Assembly (NCBI RefSeq): GCF_027571385.1
Contig: NZ_CP085636.1
Location: 4,654,001-4,718,000, forward strand
Origin: Shewanella sp. MTB7
GTDB taxonomy: Bacteria; Pseudomonadota; Gammaproteobacteria; Enterobacterales; Shewanellaceae
DNA length: 64,000 nt
Direction: 5' to 3'
Part shown: in pieces, positions 20,449 to 31,371 of the stretch
Numbering within the stretch: position 1 is the stretch's first letter
Layout of the letters: each line of letters begins with the position of its first letter
Position numbers and translations under genes: made by a program
Notes under the pieces: model-generated
Database searches by the model: none
Seen by the model: only the letters and a program-made list of their open reading frames with translations
What the model was told of the DNA's origin: nothing

Positions 20449-20518
20449 AAATGTTCCAGACACAAATCCCCTCAATCGCTATCCATGCGATCAGGGATAA
20501 AAACATCCATGTACAAAA
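20449..20518. repeat. dispersed hairpin repeat copy A (before the rpsO terminator)
   Basis: Begins aaatgttccagacac, then ATCGC-TATCCAT-GCGAT (20475-20491) and ACATCCATGT (20503-20512), ending in AAAAAA at the rpsO terminator. Related to copies at 38.2 kb and 49.9 kb. The remaining 160 bp between the GGDEF-EAL gene and this copy show nothing I recognise. Confidence 0.75.
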
Positions 20519-20538
20519 AAGGAGGCCTAAGCCTCCTT
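20519..20538 (-). terminator. Rho-independent terminator after rpsO
   Basis: AAGGAGGC / GCCTCCTT, 8-bp perfect stem, CTAA loop, T-rich on the minus strand. Confidence 0.9.
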
Positions 20539-20558
20539 GAATCTAAATCTTGTCGATA

Positions 20559-20828
20559 TTAACGACGTAGACCTAGCTTCTTGATTAGTTCCTGGTAACG
20601 TACGTTTTCAGTACGCTTTAGGTATGCAAGAAGTTTACGACGGGTATTAACCATACGTAATAGACCACGACGTGAGTGGTGATCGTGCTTATGCTCTTTA
20701 AAGTGACCTTGCAGATGGTTAATCTGTGCAGTTAAAAGAGCTACCTGAACTTCAGTAGAACCAGTATCGTTTTCACAACGACCGAATTCAGCTAGGATAG
20801 ATGCAGTTTGTTCAGCATTTAGTGACAT
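20559..20828 (-). CDS. rpsO: 30S ribosomal protein S15
   Basis: 89 residues, the standard S15 length, with the conserved core [32 protein letters not shown]. It binds 16S rRNA and nucleates assembly of the 30S platform. In E. coli S15 represses its own mRNA through a pseudoknot; the leader here (20829-20946) was not folded. Downstream of truB with 118 bp between. Confidence 0.98.
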   Translation of the reverse strand: MSLNAEQTASILAEFGRCENDTGSTEVQVALLTAQINHLQGHFKEHKHDHHSRRGLLRMVNTRRKLLAYLKRTENVRYQELIKKLGLRR

Positions 20829-20946
20829 GTTGTCTCTCCAAATAATACATTAATAAATCTTTAGCCAATCACTAACTCAGCTAAAGCGAGCGCGGATTTT
20901 ACCTATTTTAGGCAAGATACGCAACCAATAACTTTATCCTGCACAA

Positions 20947-21900
20947 TTAAACGATCTCTTCGTCTTCACGAATCACAATTAAGCGCTTAGGTGCTAACAT
21001 GCCATCATCATTCATGCTGCCTATGCCGACAAACTGACGCTCATCACCTATTGTAATGCGCACAATTTCATCCGCTTCTAAGCCAGAAGCTTGAACTGGA
21101 TTGCCGTTCATTAAGTAGGGAGCCAGCGACTCTGGTAAGTTTATCTCTTTAAATTGACTGACAGCTGTGTCCATAGGCAATAGTAAAGGATCTAACACTG
21201 ATTTAGGCTCAACACCGTCTGCTTCTGCTTGAGTCACCATCTCATTGAGCTGAGCTAAACTCACCATACGTTCGTAGGGATAGCCTGCAACCTGAGTTCT
21301 TCTCAACATGATCACGTGAGCGCCACAACCTAACATTTCACCAAGATCATCAGTGATTGTGCGTATGTAAGTCCCTTTAGAGCAATGAATATCTAACGTA
21401 AGCTCATCACCTTCCAAACTAATAAAATTTAGCTCAAAGACATTGATCGGCCGTGCTTTACGAGGAACCTCAATGCCTTCACGGGCATATTTATACAGAG
21501 GCTGACCTTCATGTTTAAGCGCAGAATACATCGATGGCACTTGCATAGTTTCACCACGAAAATGCTCCAACGACTCCATCAGAAGCTCCTGGGTAAAGTT
21601 AATTGGACGCGTTTGCACCACTTCACCATCAGAATCACTAGTGTCGGTTCTTTCACCCAGTTTAGCTGTCACGGTATAACGCTTGTCCGCGTCTAGCAGG
21701 TGTTGTGAAAACTTGGTTGCTTCTCCTAGACAAATAGGCAGCATCCCTGTCGCTAATGGATCTAGCGCGCCCGTATGTCCAGCCTTATTGGCATTGAAAA
21801 TACGCTTGACTCTTTGCAACGCAAAGTTCGAACTCATGCCGGTATCTTTATCTAGGAGTATAATTCCATCAATAAAACGACCACGAGGACGACGAGCCAT
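20947..21900 (-). CDS. truB: tRNA pseudouridine-55 synthase TruB
   Basis: 317 residues. Makes pseudouridine 55 in the T loop of tRNAs. The catalytic Asp is in [27 protein letters not shown] at the N-terminus and [16 protein letters not shown] are also conserved. The C-terminal PUA-like part is present. The start codon overlaps the rbfA stop by one base (TAATG), which implies translational coupling. Confidence 0.97.
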   Translation of the reverse strand: MARRPRGRFIDGIILLDKDTGMSSNFALQRVKRIFNANKAGHTGALDPLATGMLPICLGEATKFSQHLLDADKRYTVTAKLGERTDTSDSDGEVVQTRPINFTQELLMESLEHFRGETMQVPSMYSALKHEGQPLYKYAREGIEVPRKARPINVFELNFISLEGDELTLDIHCSKGTYIRTITDDLGEMLGCGAHVIMLRRTQVAGYPYERMVSLAQLNEMVTQAEADGVEPKSVLDPLLLPMDTAVSQFKEINLPESLAPYLMNGNPVQASGLEADEIVRITIGDERQFVGIGSMNDDGMLAPKRLIVIREDEEIV

Positions 21901-22325
21901 TACTCTTCACCTTCCGGCTTATCCGCAGCATCACTTTGCTCAACGTTGCCATGTTTCTTTTGCTTAGCTTCGTCATCATGAATAATACGCGTCACTAAGT
22001 TAGACATACGCATACCTTCGACAAGCGAAGCATCGTATACAAACCTAAGTTCAGGCATAACACGTAACTTCATGCGTCCAGCCACTAACGAACGAACATA
22101 ACCAGAAGCCGTTGTTAATGCTGCTAATTTCTCTTCTACGACCTTGTTATCTTCTTCAAAGAAGGTAACAAAAACTTTGGCGTAACTTAAATCACGTGAC
22201 ACTTCAACGTCATTCACCGTTACCATGCCAATACGAGGATCCTTTATATCACGCTGTAACACTTGAGCCAGCTCTTGCTGTAACTGCTGTGCAATACGAC
22301 GTGTCCGACTAAATTCTCTTGCCAT
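21900..22325 (-). CDS. rbfA: ribosome-binding factor A
   Basis: 141 residues, KH-like fold, needed for late 30S maturation and cold adaptation. The N-terminal [29 protein letters not shown] is diagnostic. The acidic/charged C-terminal tail ([24 protein letters not shown]) is family-like. It is in the nusA-infB-rbfA-truB run; its stop codon overlaps the truB start. Confidence 0.97.
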   Translation of the reverse strand: MAREFSRTRRIAQQLQQELAQVLQRDIKDPRIGMVTVNDVEVSRDLSYAKVFVTFFEEDNKVVEEKLAALTTASGYVRSLVAGRMKLRVMPELRFVYDASLVEGMRMSNLVTRIIHDDEAKQKKHGNVEQSDAADKPEGEE

Positions 22326-22384
22326 AATAATTTGCCACTCGGTTAAATAAATAGCGATTTATTAACGCTACTTAAACGAAAAAA

Positions 22385-22402
22385 GGGCGGCTACTGCCGC
22401 CC
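22385..22402 (-). terminator. hairpin with T tract between infB and rbfA
   Basis: GGGCGGC / GCCGCCC with a TACT loop, then TTTTTT on the minus strand. It looks like a full terminator, so rbfA-truB may be expressed partly by read-through or from an internal promoter. Confidence 0.8.
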
Positions 22403-22418
22403 CCTTAGCTACAATCTC

Positions 22419-25085
22419 TTAGAGAGAACGTGCTATTTCAACAGTTTCAAAGACTTCAATCTGATCGCCAACTCTGACGTCATTGTAGTTCTTAACACCG
22501 ATACCACATTCCATGCCATTACGAACATCGCTAACGTCATCTTTAAAGCGACGAAGTGATTCTAGTTCGCCTTCGTAGATCACTATGTTGTCACGTAGTA
22601 CACGGATTGGTGCGCTACGCTTGATAGTACCTTCAGTTACCATACAACCAGCGATTGCGCCAATCTTAGGAGACTTAAAGACATCACGAACTTCAGCCAG
22701 ACCAATGATCTCTTGTCTAAACTCAGGTGCAAGTAGACCACTCATCGCATCTCTAACTTCATCGATCAATTGATAGATAATGCTGTAGTAACGTAGATCG
22801 ACACTTTCGCTATCGATAACTTTTCGCGCTTGTGCATCGGCACGAACGTTAAAGCCAATCATGATTGCATTTGAAGCTGCAGCCAAAGTTGCGTCAGTTT
22901 CAGTTAATCCACCCACGCCACGTGCGATGATATTAACTTTCACTTCGTCAGTTGAAAGACCATTTAACGAATCACTAATAGCTTCCAGTGAACCTTGAAC
23001 GTCAGCCTTAAGCACGATGTTCAACTCTTCAACTTCGCCTTCTGTCATGTTAGCAAACATGTTTTCAAGCTTTGACTTCTGCTGGCGAGCCAGTTTGATA
23101 TCGCGGAACTTACCTTGACGGTATAGTGCAACTTCACGTGCTTTACGCTCATCACGTACAACCGTTGCTTCATCACCCGCCGAAGGTACACCTGAAAGAC
23201 CTAAGATCTCAACAGGAATAGATGGACCCGCTTCTGTGATAGAGTTACCGTTTTCATCGCGCATAGCACGGACTTTACCGTACTCAAGGCCACAAAGAAC
23301 GATATCACCTTGCTTAAGTGTACCTTCCTGAACCAATACAGTTGCAACTGGACCACGGCCCTTATCCAACTTAGATTCAACAACGACACCAGAAGCCATG
23401 CCTTCTTTGATTGCTTTAAGTTCAAGTACTTCAGCTTCCAGAAGAATACCTTCCAGTAACTCATCGATACCTTGACCACTCTTAGCTGAAACGTGAACAA
23501 ACATGTTGTTTCCGCCCCAATCTTCAGACATCACACCGTGTTGTGAAAGTTCACTCTTCACACGCTCTGGATCTGCTTCTGGCTTATCCATCTTGTTCAC
23601 TGCAACAATTAGAGGCACTTTAGCCGCTTTTGCGTGCTGGATAGCTTCAATAGTCTGCGGCATAACGCCATCATCAGCAGCGACAACCAAGATGACGATA
23701 TCGGTAGCTTTAGCACCACGAGCACGCATAGCGGTAAACGCCGCGTGACCTGGAGTATCCAGGAAGGTGATCATGCCATTATCAGTCTCAACGTGGTATG
23801 CACCAATGTGCTGGGTAATACCACCCGCTTCACCTGATGCAACTTTAGCACGACGGATATAATCAAGCAGCGAAGTCTTACCATGGTCGACGTGACCCAT
23901 AATAGTAACAACTGGTGCACGTGATACCGCTTCGATGTTACCATCACGATCAGCAAGCACCTGATGTTCAAGCTCGTTTTCACGAGTCAATATCACTTTA
24001 TGGCCCATCTCTTCAGCAACCATTTGAGCAGTTTCCTGATCAAGTACCTGGTTAATGGTAACCATAGAGCCCATCTTCATCATCTGCTTGATGATTTCAG
24101 TGGCTTTAATTGACATTTTTGATGCCAATTCAGAAACAGAGACCGTCTCACCAATGCTCACGTCTGTCTTAACGACTGCGACAGGCTTTGTGAACGCGTG
24201 ATCCATAGATTCTGGCGCTACACTGCGATTATTACGAGCGTTACGGCCGCCATTGCGGCTATCTCTACGAGAGTCTTTACCACCTCTACGCTTGCCTTTT
24301 CCTGTATTAGCAGGTGCACTTGCAGGTGTTGGAGTCGGTGCCTTACGAGGACGACGATCACGCTTTTCAGCGTTAGCATCAGCTGTATCTTCTGCAGCAC
24401 GAGCTTCTGTTGACGTCGTGATATGATGATCAACCGTTTTCTCTGACTCTTTACGCTGCTTCTCTTCTTCAGCCCAACGTGCCGAGTTTTCTTCAGCAAG
24501 TATACGAGCCGCTTCAGTTGCCGCTTTAGCATCAATATCAGCCTTAACTTTAGCAACATCATCTTTAGCGGCTTGAAGTTTATCTGCTTCATCTTGAGCA
24601 GCTTTCTCTTCAGCAGTCGGTGCAATTTTCACTTTCGCAGCAGCATTAGTTTTTGCTTTTTCTTTCGCCTCAACATCCGCTTTATTCTTAGCTTCTGCTT
24701 TGGCTTTAGCCTCAGCTTTATCTACAACCTCTGCTGCAGCTTTGGCTTCCGCCACTACTTTAGCGGCAGCGGCGGCTTCAGCTTCTGCTGCTGGATCACG
24801 TTTAACAAACGTACGAGTCTTACGAACTTCGACTTTAACATCTTTAGAGTCGCTACCAGAGCCCACACTTAATGTCGACACTGATTTACGTTGTAGCGTC
24901 ATCTTAGTTGGCGCTACATCTCCACCGTGCTTTTTCTTTAAAAATTCAAGTAATTGTTGCTTTTCTGACTCAGATACGGAGTCAGTCTTACTCTTCTTAA
25001 TACCGGCTTCGGAAAACTGCTCAACCAAACGGTCTGCGCTTTTCCCCACTTCTGTGGCCAGTGTTGCTACTGTTGTTTCTGCCAT
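22419..25085 (-). CDS. infB: translation initiation factor IF-2
   Basis: 888 residues. GTPase that places fMet-tRNA on the 30S subunit. N-terminal IF2N segment (residues 1-50), a long Ala/Glu/Lys-rich helical linker, then the G domain ([28 protein letters not shown]) and C-terminal initiator-tRNA-binding domains. The start [20 protein letters not shown] at 25085 is the family start; the frame extends 16 codons upstream into nusA. 26 nt downstream of nusA, co-transcribed. Confidence 0.97.
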   Translation of the reverse strand: MAETTVATLATEVGKSADRLVEQFSEAGIKKSKTDSVSESEKQQLLEFLKKKHGGDVAPTKMTLQRKSVSTLSVGSGSDSKDVKVEVRKTRTFVKRDPAAEAEAAAAAKVVAEAKAAAEVVDKAEAKAKAEAKNKADVEAKEKAKTNAAAKVKIAPTAEEKAAQDEADKLQAAKDDVAKVKADIDAKAATEAARILAEENSARWAEEEKQRKESEKTVDHHITTSTEARAAEDTADANAEKRDRRPRKAPTPTPASAPANTGKGKRRGGKDSRRDSRNGGRNARNNRSVAPESMDHAFTKPVAVVKTDVSIGETVSVSELASKMSIKATEIIKQMMKMGSMVTINQVLDQETAQMVAEEMGHKVILTRENELEHQVLADRDGNIEAVSRAPVVTIMGHVDHGKTSLLDYIRRAKVASGEAGGITQHIGAYHVETDNGMITFLDTPGHAAFTAMRARGAKATDIVILVVAADDGVMPQTIEAIQHAKAAKVPLIVAVNKMDKPEADPERVKSELSQHGVMSEDWGGNNMFVHVSAKSGQGIDELLEGILLEAEVLELKAIKEGMASGVVVESKLDKGRGPVATVLVQEGTLKQGDIVLCGLEYGKVRAMRDENGNSITEAGPSIPVEILGLSGVPSAGDEATVVRDERKAREVALYRQGKFRDIKLARQQKSKLENMFANMTEGEVEELNIVLKADVQGSLEAISDSLNGLSTDEVKVNIIARGVGGLTETDATLAAASNAIMIGFNVRADAQARKVIDSESVDLRYYSIIYQLIDEVRDAMSGLLAPEFRQEIIGLAEVRDVFKSPKIGAIAGCMVTEGTIKRSAPIRVLRDNIVIYEGELESLRRFKDDVSDVRNGMECGIGVKNYNDVRVGDQIEVFETVEIARSL

Positions 25086-25111
25086 CTGTATAATCCCCTC
25101 TGTCGCTCGAC

Positions 25112-26611
25112 TTATGCTTCTTCGCCAAACCAACAGATATTGCGGGCTGCCATGATGAGCTCACCAGCCTTTTCTTCTGTCAATTCTTCAATGTCGATCA
25201 AGTCATCAATGCCTTGTTCGGCTAAATCTTCTAATGTAATAACGCCTTTACTTGCAAATACAAATGCAAGGTGTCTCTCTAGACCTTCGAGTGCAAGTAG
25301 GTCTTCACTTGGTGAAACACCATCTAATGCTTCTTCCGAAGCAAGTGCACGAGTAGAGATTGCCGCTTTAGCGCGCTCTCTCAAGGCTTCAACGATCTCT
25401 TCGTCAAAACCATCGATATCTATTAGCTCAGATGCTGGTACGTAGGCCACTTCCTCTAGCGAAGTAAAACCTTCATCAGCAAGAACTTGAGCAAAATCTT
25501 CATCAACACCTAATGCCGAAACAAATAAGTTAACGACTTTAGCGCTTTCTGCTTGATGTTTGGCTTGCATATCAGCCACAGTCATCACGTTCAATACCCA
25601 ACCTGTAAGCTGAGTTGCTAGACGAACGTTTTGTCCGTTACGGCCAATAGCCTGAGCTAAACTGTCTGCTTCAACAGCAATATCCATAGAGTGGTTATCT
25701 TCATCGACTATGATGGAGGCAACATCAGCAGGGGACATAGCATTGATAACATACTGAGCTGGATTATCATCCCAAAGCACGATATCAACACGTTCGCCAT
25801 TTAACTCATTAGATACGGCTTGTACACGTGCGCCACGCATACCAACGCAAGCACCGATAGGATCGATACGCTTGTCGTTAGACTTAACAGCAATCTTGGC
25901 ACGTGAACCAGGATCACGAGCAGCGCCCATGATCTCAATCATTTCATCAGCTATTTCCGGTACTTCAACACGGAAAAGCTCAATAAGCATATCAGGCTTT
26001 GTACGTGATAAGAACAACTGTGCACCGCGTGCTTCTGGACGAACAGCAAAAAGTAGTGCGCGAATACGATCGCCAGGGCGGAAGCTTTCACGTGAGATCA
26101 AATCTTCTTTGAATAATACAGCATCTGCATTGTTACCAAGATCGACCACAACACTTTCACGATTACTCTTCTTAACAACGCCGGTGATTAGCTCACCTTC
26201 TTTGTCTTTAAATTGATCGACAATTTGAGCGCGTTCAGCTTCACGTACTTTCTGTACAATCACTTGTTTAGCTGTTTGAGTCGTAATACGGTCAAACACA
26301 ACTGACTCTATATCGTCTTCGATATAGTCACCAACTTGAATTTCAGGATCTTCATATTGGGCCGCTTCTAGTGTAATTTCACTAAAAGGATTCTCCAAAG
26401 GTTCTCCCTTGTCGTCAACAACCATCCAACGACGATATGTGTCATATCCGCCAGTTTTACGGTCTATCTCTACACGAACTTCAATATCGCCTTCATACTT
26501 TTTCTTGGTAGCTGTTGCTAAAGCAATTTCCAACGCTTCGAAAATTTTCTCGCGAGGAACGCCTTTCTCATTTGAAACCGCCTCAGCGACTAGCAAAATC
26601 TCTTTATTCAT
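25112..26611 (-). CDS. nusA: transcription termination/antitermination factor NusA
   Basis: 499 residues: N-terminal RNA-polymerase-binding domain, S1 domain ([21 protein letters not shown]), KH domains ([33 protein letters not shown]) and two C-terminal acidic helix-hairpin-helix repeats. Affects pausing, termination and antitermination. Second protein gene of the metY-rimP-nusA-infB operon, 28 nt after rimP. Confidence 0.98.
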   Translation of the reverse strand: MNKEILLVAEAVSNEKGVPREKIFEALEIALATATKKKYEGDIEVRVEIDRKTGGYDTYRRWMVVDDKGEPLENPFSEITLEAAQYEDPEIQVGDYIEDDIESVVFDRITTQTAKQVIVQKVREAERAQIVDQFKDKEGELITGVVKKSNRESVVVDLGNNADAVLFKEDLISRESFRPGDRIRALLFAVRPEARGAQLFLSRTKPDMLIELFRVEVPEIADEMIEIMGAARDPGSRAKIAVKSNDKRIDPIGACVGMRGARVQAVSNELNGERVDIVLWDDNPAQYVINAMSPADVASIIVDEDNHSMDIAVEADSLAQAIGRNGQNVRLATQLTGWVLNVMTVADMQAKHQAESAKVVNLFVSALGVDEDFAQVLADEGFTSLEEVAYVPASELIDIDGFDEEIVEALRERAKAAISTRALASEEALDGVSPSEDLLALEGLERHLAFVFASKGVITLEDLAEQGIDDLIDIEELTEEKAGELIMAARNICWFGEEA

Positions 26612-26639
26612 CCTCTTGCCTCGTTGATTCTTGAATCCA

Positions 26640-27095
26640 TCAAAACTTAGCGATTAGATTGCCTTTACGGATATTATCCAAAGCAATAATCAGTTCGTTA
26701 CCATCAACCGTTAATGTGAGCATCTGCCCCTCAACAGCAGTGACGGTCCCCTTTAAATTACGACTACCCGCTACAGGCATAGTCAGTTGAACTTTTACTG
26801 TCTCATCGATGTAAGCTGTATATTGCACGGCACTAAATAACGGCCTATCTACACCGGGAGAAGAAACTTCTAATGTGTATTCGGTTGAGATAGGATCTTC
26901 AACATCTAGCACAGCACTTACCTGACGGCTGACCTCGGCACAATCTTCAATGAAGATGCCTTTCTCATTATCAATATAAACGCGTAAGATTGAGTGTTTA
27001 CCCGCTTGGATATACTCTAATCCCCAAAGTGTGTGGCCTAGTGCCTCAACTGGAGATTTAAGTATCTCTTCCAGTTTCTTTTCTATCGTTGCCAA
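26640..27095 (-). CDS. rimP: ribosome maturation factor RimP
   Basis: 151 residues, 30S assembly factor. The family core [15 protein letters not shown] and N-terminal [17 protein letters not shown] are present. The start is TTG, set by a GGGGGG run 5 nt upstream. It follows an initiator-tRNA gene, as in the E. coli metY-rimP operon, with a terminator-like hairpin between. Confidence 0.95.
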   Translation of the reverse strand: MATIEKKLEEILKSPVEALGHTLWGLEYIQAGKHSILRVYIDNEKGIFIEDCAEVSRQVSAVLDVEDPISTEYTLEVSSPGVDRPLFSAVQYTAYIDETVKVQLTMPVAGSRNLKGTVTAVEGQMLTLTVDGNELIIALDNIRKGNLIAKF

Positions 27096-27119
27096 GGTGA
27101 CCCCCCGAAAAACAAAAAA

Positions 27120-27133
27120 GGGCTAAATAGCCC
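27120..27133 (-). terminator. hairpin between tRNA-fMet and rimP
   Basis: GGGCTA-AA-TAGCCC followed on the minus strand by TTTTTTGTTTTT. It would end tRNA transcripts and lower expression of rimP-nusA-infB unless read through. Confidence 0.75.
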
Positions 27134-27251
27134 CAGACAACACCGAATTAACGGCATTTAATAAGTTCCAGATAACAAAAAACCCCGTAATAACGAGGTC
27201 GTTGATTTTAGAACCTGTAAACAATCATAGGCATTGCTATGATTGAGAAGC

Positions 27252-27328
<77 letters not shown>

Positions 27329-27446
27329 TCAACTGCTGCAAGTATATTGACAAATCAAACTACTTGCAATAATAAAGCGAATAACATTCGATTTATTATC
27401 TTTTTAATTTACCTACAATTTAAATAATTGAAGGTAAACTCTAAAC

Positions 27447-27533
27447 TGGTGCGGATGGGGGGACTTGAACCCCCACGAGCTTGCGCTCACCAGCCCCTCA
27501 AGCTGGCGTGTCTACCAATTCCACCACATCCGC
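27447..27533 (-). tRNA. leuU: tRNA-Leu (GAG)
   Basis: 87 nt with a long variable arm and encoded CCA. Anticodon stem CCAGC / GCTGG encloses loop TTGAGGG, anticodon GAG. It lies between secG and the initiator tRNA, the leuU position in E. coli. Confidence 0.97.
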
Positions 27534-27643
27534 AAAATCTATATTGACTGTTTACTTGCTTGCTATTCTTAAGAGGTGAATAACAAATTAACAGTCGGTA
27601 TTAATCGAACCCGATTAATACTTTTCATAAGTAAACTTATGAT

Positions 27644-27988
27644 TTAGTCAGGAATTTTATCTTCTGACTTTTCAGTCTCTACCGCACTATCAGTAACTTG
27701 TTCAGTTACCTGCGTTGCACCAGGACTCAAATCTTTCCATGCATCTGCAGATGCAGCATGATTTGCACTTAAGTTACCAATAATTAGACTTAGTGCAAAA
27801 AAACCAATTGCTAAAATCGCAGTTGAACGAGTCAAAAAGTTACCAGCACCAGATGAACCGAACAGAGTTGCTGATGCACCGGCGCCAAATGAGGCTCCCA
27901 TGTCAGCACCTTTACCTTGTTGGATTAAAATCAGGCCTACAAGACCAATTGAAACCAACAGATATACAACCATCAATACTTCGTACAT
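27644..27988 (-). CDS. secG: preprotein translocase subunit SecG
   Basis: 114 residues, two membrane helices separated by the Gly-rich GKGADMGASFGAGASATLFGSS typical of SecG. Stabilises SecYE during export. The start is one base after the tpiA stop (TAA-T-ATG), so translation is probably coupled to tpiA. Confidence 0.96.
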   Translation of the reverse strand: MYEVLMVVYLLVSIGLVGLILIQQGKGADMGASFGAGASATLFGSSGAGNFLTRSTAILAIGFFALSLIIGNLSANHAASADAWKDLSPGATQVTEQVTDSAVETEKSEDKIPD

Positions 27989-27989
27989 A

Positions 27990-28772
27990 TTATGCGCTCA
28001 TTGCTATGGAACATAAACTTAAAAACTCGGTAGAGTTTAAGCTCACACCGCCAATCAATCCACCATCGACATCAGGTTGAGCAAATAAATCTGCTGCATT
28101 ACTCGGTGTTACGCTACCACCGTACAAAATCCTGATATTCTCTCCAATAAAGGGAGACACTTCAGAGAGACGTTTGCGAATAAACGCATGAACTTCTTGA
28201 GCCTGCTCTGGCGTAGCACTTTTACCGGTCCCTACTGCCCATAAAGGCTCGTAGGCGATAATTGCGTTATCAAAAGCCATGGTGCCATTTTTCTCAATGA
28301 CAATGTCTAACTCTTCTGCGATGACTTCAAAAGTTCGTCTCGCTTCTCTAGCTGGACCTGACTCACCAACACACAAGATTGGAGTCAAACCATGTTTCTG
28401 AGCTGCTGCAAATTTATCTGCAACAATATCACTCGTCTCTCCGTACATACGGCGACGTTCGGAGTGTCCGATAATAACATATCGGCATCCTGAATCTTTT
28501 AACATCTGCCCTGACACTTCACCAGTATAAGCACCAAAATCATGTTGACTAAGGTTTTGAGCGCCCATTCTGACTAGACAACCGTTTAAGGCTTCCTTGT
28601 TAGCATCTAACTGCTGACGTACACTCTCTAGATAAATACTTGGCGGACACAAAACCACTTCCGCTGAATCGTTTTGAAGCTTAGTAGCGAACTTAGTGAA
28701 TAGCTCTTGTGCAAGTTGTGCACTGCCATTCATTTTCCAGTTACCAGCGACCATTGGACGTCTGAGTGCCAT
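27990..28772 (-). CDS. tpiA: triosephosphate isomerase
   Basis: 260 residues. Glycolytic interconversion of DHAP and G3P. Lys in NWKMNGS, catalytic His in IGHSERR, catalytic Glu in AYEPLWAVGTGK, phosphate loop in ILYGGSVTPSNA. In E. coli tpiA is elsewhere; here it sits between glmM and secG and is joined to secG by a 1-nt gap. Confidence 0.98.
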   Translation of the reverse strand: MALRRPMVAGNWKMNGSAQLAQELFTKFATKLQNDSAEVVLCPPSIYLESVRQQLDANKEALNGCLVRMGAQNLSQHDFGAYTGEVSGQMLKDSGCRYVIIGHSERRRMYGETSDIVADKFAAAQKHGLTPILCVGESGPAREARRTFEVIAEELDIVIEKNGTMAFDNAIIAYEPLWAVGTGKSATPEQAQEVHAFIRKRLSEVSPFIGENIRILYGGSVTPSNAADLFAQPDVDGGLIGGVSLNSTEFLSLCSIAMSA

Positions 28773-28978
28773 CTGTGTCTCCTCTGAAAGCGGTGAGGAT
28801 AATAGCGAACCACTTAGAAACTTACAATAGCTAAAGTGGTAATAATTCAGATTAAATGTCGGAACGCTGCTTTTTCAGTCTTGTTAAACTATTTATTAAG
28901 CAAATCATACAAAAAAACAGCACCCAAACAAATGTCAGCCGATAAAAGCCTCTGACTCCTCCTCACAACACACTCGCC

Positions 28979-30310
28979 TCACACTAAGTTTCTCACTGCA
29001 TCAGCAATATAGTTTGCATGTTTAAGCACATCAGCTTCAACATCACCTTCTACCATGACCCGGATTAAAGGCTCGGTGCCAGACTTTCTCAATAATACGC
29101 GACCACGTTCTCCAAGCTGTGATTCAACCATTTTCTGTGCTTCAAGTACTTCTTCAGAAGTCAGCGGGTTATGTTCACCTTCAAAGCGGACGTTAATCAA
29201 TACTTGCGGCAGCATTGTAATATTGGCAGTCAGCTCTTCAAGTGTTGCATTTTGACGACACATAGCAGCTAACACCAAAATACCCGCGACAATACCATCA
29301 CCTGTGGTGCCATGATCTAAATTCAGGATATGACCCGAGTTTTCACCGCCAATACGCCAGCCTTTCTCTTTTAGCATGGTCATGACATAACGGTCACCGA
29401 CATTAGAACGGTCAAAGGGGATATCTAACGCCTGTAGCGCAAGATGCAAACCTAAATTTGACATTAATGTGCCAACAACACCGCCACAAAGAACACCGCG
29501 AGATTGTGCATCACAAGCCAAAATATAGAGAATCTCATCACCATCAATCACCTTACCATGACGATTGACCATCATGATGCGATCACCATCACCGTCTAAA
29601 GCAATACCAAGATCAGCCTTTTCTGAGAGGACTGTTTCACAAATTTTAGCCATCGAAGTGGCACCGACCTCATGATTAATATTCAATCCGTCAGGTTTAT
29701 CACCAATAGTAATAACATCTGCACCTAGCTCGCGAAAAACATTGGGCGCAATATGGTAGGTTGCGCCATGGGCACAATCGACAACTATTTTTAATCCGCG
29801 TAAGGTGTACTCTGCAGGAAAGTTACCTTTACAGTATTCAATATAACGACCAGGGGCATCATCAATGCGTGATACTTTGCCTAATAGATGTGATTCAACA
29901 CAAATAAGGGGTTTTTCAAGTTCACGTTCGATTTCAAGCTCTATCTCATCATCAAGCTTACTGCCATCGGTCGAGAAAAACTTGATACCGTTATCGTAAT
30001 AAGGGTTATGAGATGCACTGATAACGACCCCTGCTTCGGCCCTGAAAGTTCTTGTCAAATATGCAACAGCTGGTGTCGGCATCGGACCCACTAACATCAC
30101 ATTAAGTCCAGCAGCAGATAAACCCGCTTCCATCGCAGACTCAAATAGATAACCAGATATACGGGTATCTTTACCTATAATTACTTTCTGAGTGCCAGTT
30201 CGAGACAATACTCTCCCCGCAGCCCAACCAAGTTTTAATGCCAGTTCAGGTGTCATTTTTCCCGCGCCGACTTTACCTCGAATACCATCAGTTCCAAAAA
30301 ATTTTTTCAT
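28979..30310 (-). CDS. glmM: phosphoglucosamine mutase GlmM
   Basis: 443 residues. Converts glucosamine 6-phosphate to 1-phosphate for peptidoglycan and LPS precursors. Active-site Ser in [16 protein letters not shown], Mg-binding loop DGDGDR, sugar loop GGENSGHI, phosphate loop [16 protein letters not shown] lies 8 nt before ATG 30310 ([12 protein letters not shown]) and only 2 nt before ATG 30316, so the former is chosen. About 145 bp after folP. Confidence 0.96.
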   Translation of the reverse strand: MKKFFGTDGIRGKVGAGKMTPELALKLGWAAGRVLSRTGTQKVIIGKDTRISGYLFESAMEAGLSAAGLNVMLVGPMPTPAVAYLTRTFRAEAGVVISASHNPYYDNGIKFFSTDGSKLDDEIELEIERELEKPLICVESHLLGKVSRIDDAPGRYIEYCKGNFPAEYTLRGLKIVVDCAHGATYHIAPNVFRELGADVITIGDKPDGLNINHEVGATSMAKICETVLSEKADLGIALDGDGDRIMMVNRHGKVIDGDEILYILACDAQSRGVLCGGVVGTLMSNLGLHLALQALDIPFDRSNVGDRYVMTMLKEKGWRIGGENSGHILNLDHGTTGDGIVAGILVLAAMCRQNATLEELTANITMLPQVLINVRFEGEHNPLTSEEVLEAQKMVESQLGERGRVLLRKSGTEPLIRVMVEGDVEADVLKHANYIADAVRNLV

Positions 30311-30455
30311 AGTCATAACCCCAATTTTATTCCTTTAATAAACAGAGAAATAAAAGATAAAAAACGCCATCAGTCTACTGTTCCAAACCTAACCTAAGCT
30401 GAACAGGAGCAAATGCTATTATTTTGTTTCTAAGAATATAGGTGTAAAACTGACG

Positions 30456-31298
30456 CTAAACATTGTCATAATTAGCCGTCGCCTTCATCACCTTTAATAC
30501 ATCTAAGGTCTGAGGAACATCATGCACTCTAAAGATATGTCCCCCGCCTTGTGCCGCCAGTAATACACCAGCCAAACTCCCCGCAAGACGTTCAGAAACA
30601 TCACGATGCAGTAGATTCCCCATCATACTCTTACGAGATAAGCCGATTAAAAGAGGTAAGCCTAGCACCTTAAACTCACTCAAACGGTTAAGTAATTCAT
30701 AGTTATGAGATAACGTCTTACCAAAACCAAAACCTGGATCTAAAATAATGTTTTCACGCTTAATACCAGCGTCCAAACATGCCTGAATTCGCATCTCAAA
30801 AAAGGCCCTGATATCTGCAACCACATCCATGTATTCAGGCGAAGCTTGCATAGTTCTAGGTTGCCCTTGCATATGCATAAGACACACAGGAACCTGTAAC
30901 TTTGCCGTTATATCTAAAGCTCCACACTCTTGCAGCGCACGCACATCATTAATCAGATCTGCCCCAGCATTAACAGCAGCCTCCATCACCGCCGCTTTAC
31001 TGGTATCAATCGATATCCATACTTCATGATGATGCTTAGCCACATATTCGATCAGAGGAATAACCCGACTAAGCTCCTCCTCTAGCGTGACCTCTACCGC
31101 CCCGGGTCTTGTGGATTCACCACCAATATCGATACATTTAGCACCTTGAGCAACCATCATATCGACATGGTTACATGCTAGTGTAAAGCTGGAAAACTGG
31201 CCGCCATCGGAAAATGAATCAGGTGTGACATTAAGGATCCCCATCACGATAGGACTTCCAAGATCTAAACATTTATTACCACTTTTAAGTTTAAACAC
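30456..31298 (-). CDS. folP: dihydropteroate synthase FolP
   Basis: About 280 residues. Joins p-aminobenzoate to the pterin pyrophosphate in folate synthesis. Signature motifs GILNVTPDSFSDGGQF and IDIGGESTRPGA, plus FGFGKTLSHN and the C-terminal RVHDV. The frame opens at a TTG at 31328, but that lies inside the ftsH terminator. GGAG followed by 5 nt leads to GTG 31298, which is used. Confidence 0.94.
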   Translation of the reverse strand: MFKLKSGNKCLDLGSPIVMGILNVTPDSFSDGGQFSSFTLACNHVDMMVAQGAKCIDIGGESTRPGAVEVTLEEELSRVIPLIEYVAKHHHEVWISIDTSKAAVMEAAVNAGADLINDVRALQECGALDITAKLQVPVCLMHMQGQPRTMQASPEYMDVVADIRAFFEMRIQACLDAGIKRENIILDPGFGFGKTLSHNYELLNRLSEFKVLGLPLLIGLSRKSMMGNLLHRDVSERLAGSLAGVLLAAQGGGHIFRVHDVPQTLDVLKVMKATANYDNV

Positions 31299-31326
31299 CA
31301 AGACTCCAGAATAAAGGGACTTAAAC

Positions 31327-31353
31327 AAGAAAACCCCATTACGGGGTTTTCTT
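31327..31353 (-). terminator. Rho-independent terminator after ftsH
   Basis: 11-bp perfect stem AAGAAAACCCC / GGGGTTTTCTT with an ATTAC loop, 19 bp past the ftsH stop and directly before folP. Confidence 0.85.
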
Positions 31354-31371
31354 CAATTCAGCAAAAACTAA

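Noticed and set aside
24218..24872. ORFs on both strands inside the infB linker
   Set aside because: They are shadows of the Ala/Lys/Glu-rich low-complexity linker of IF-2, not separate genes.
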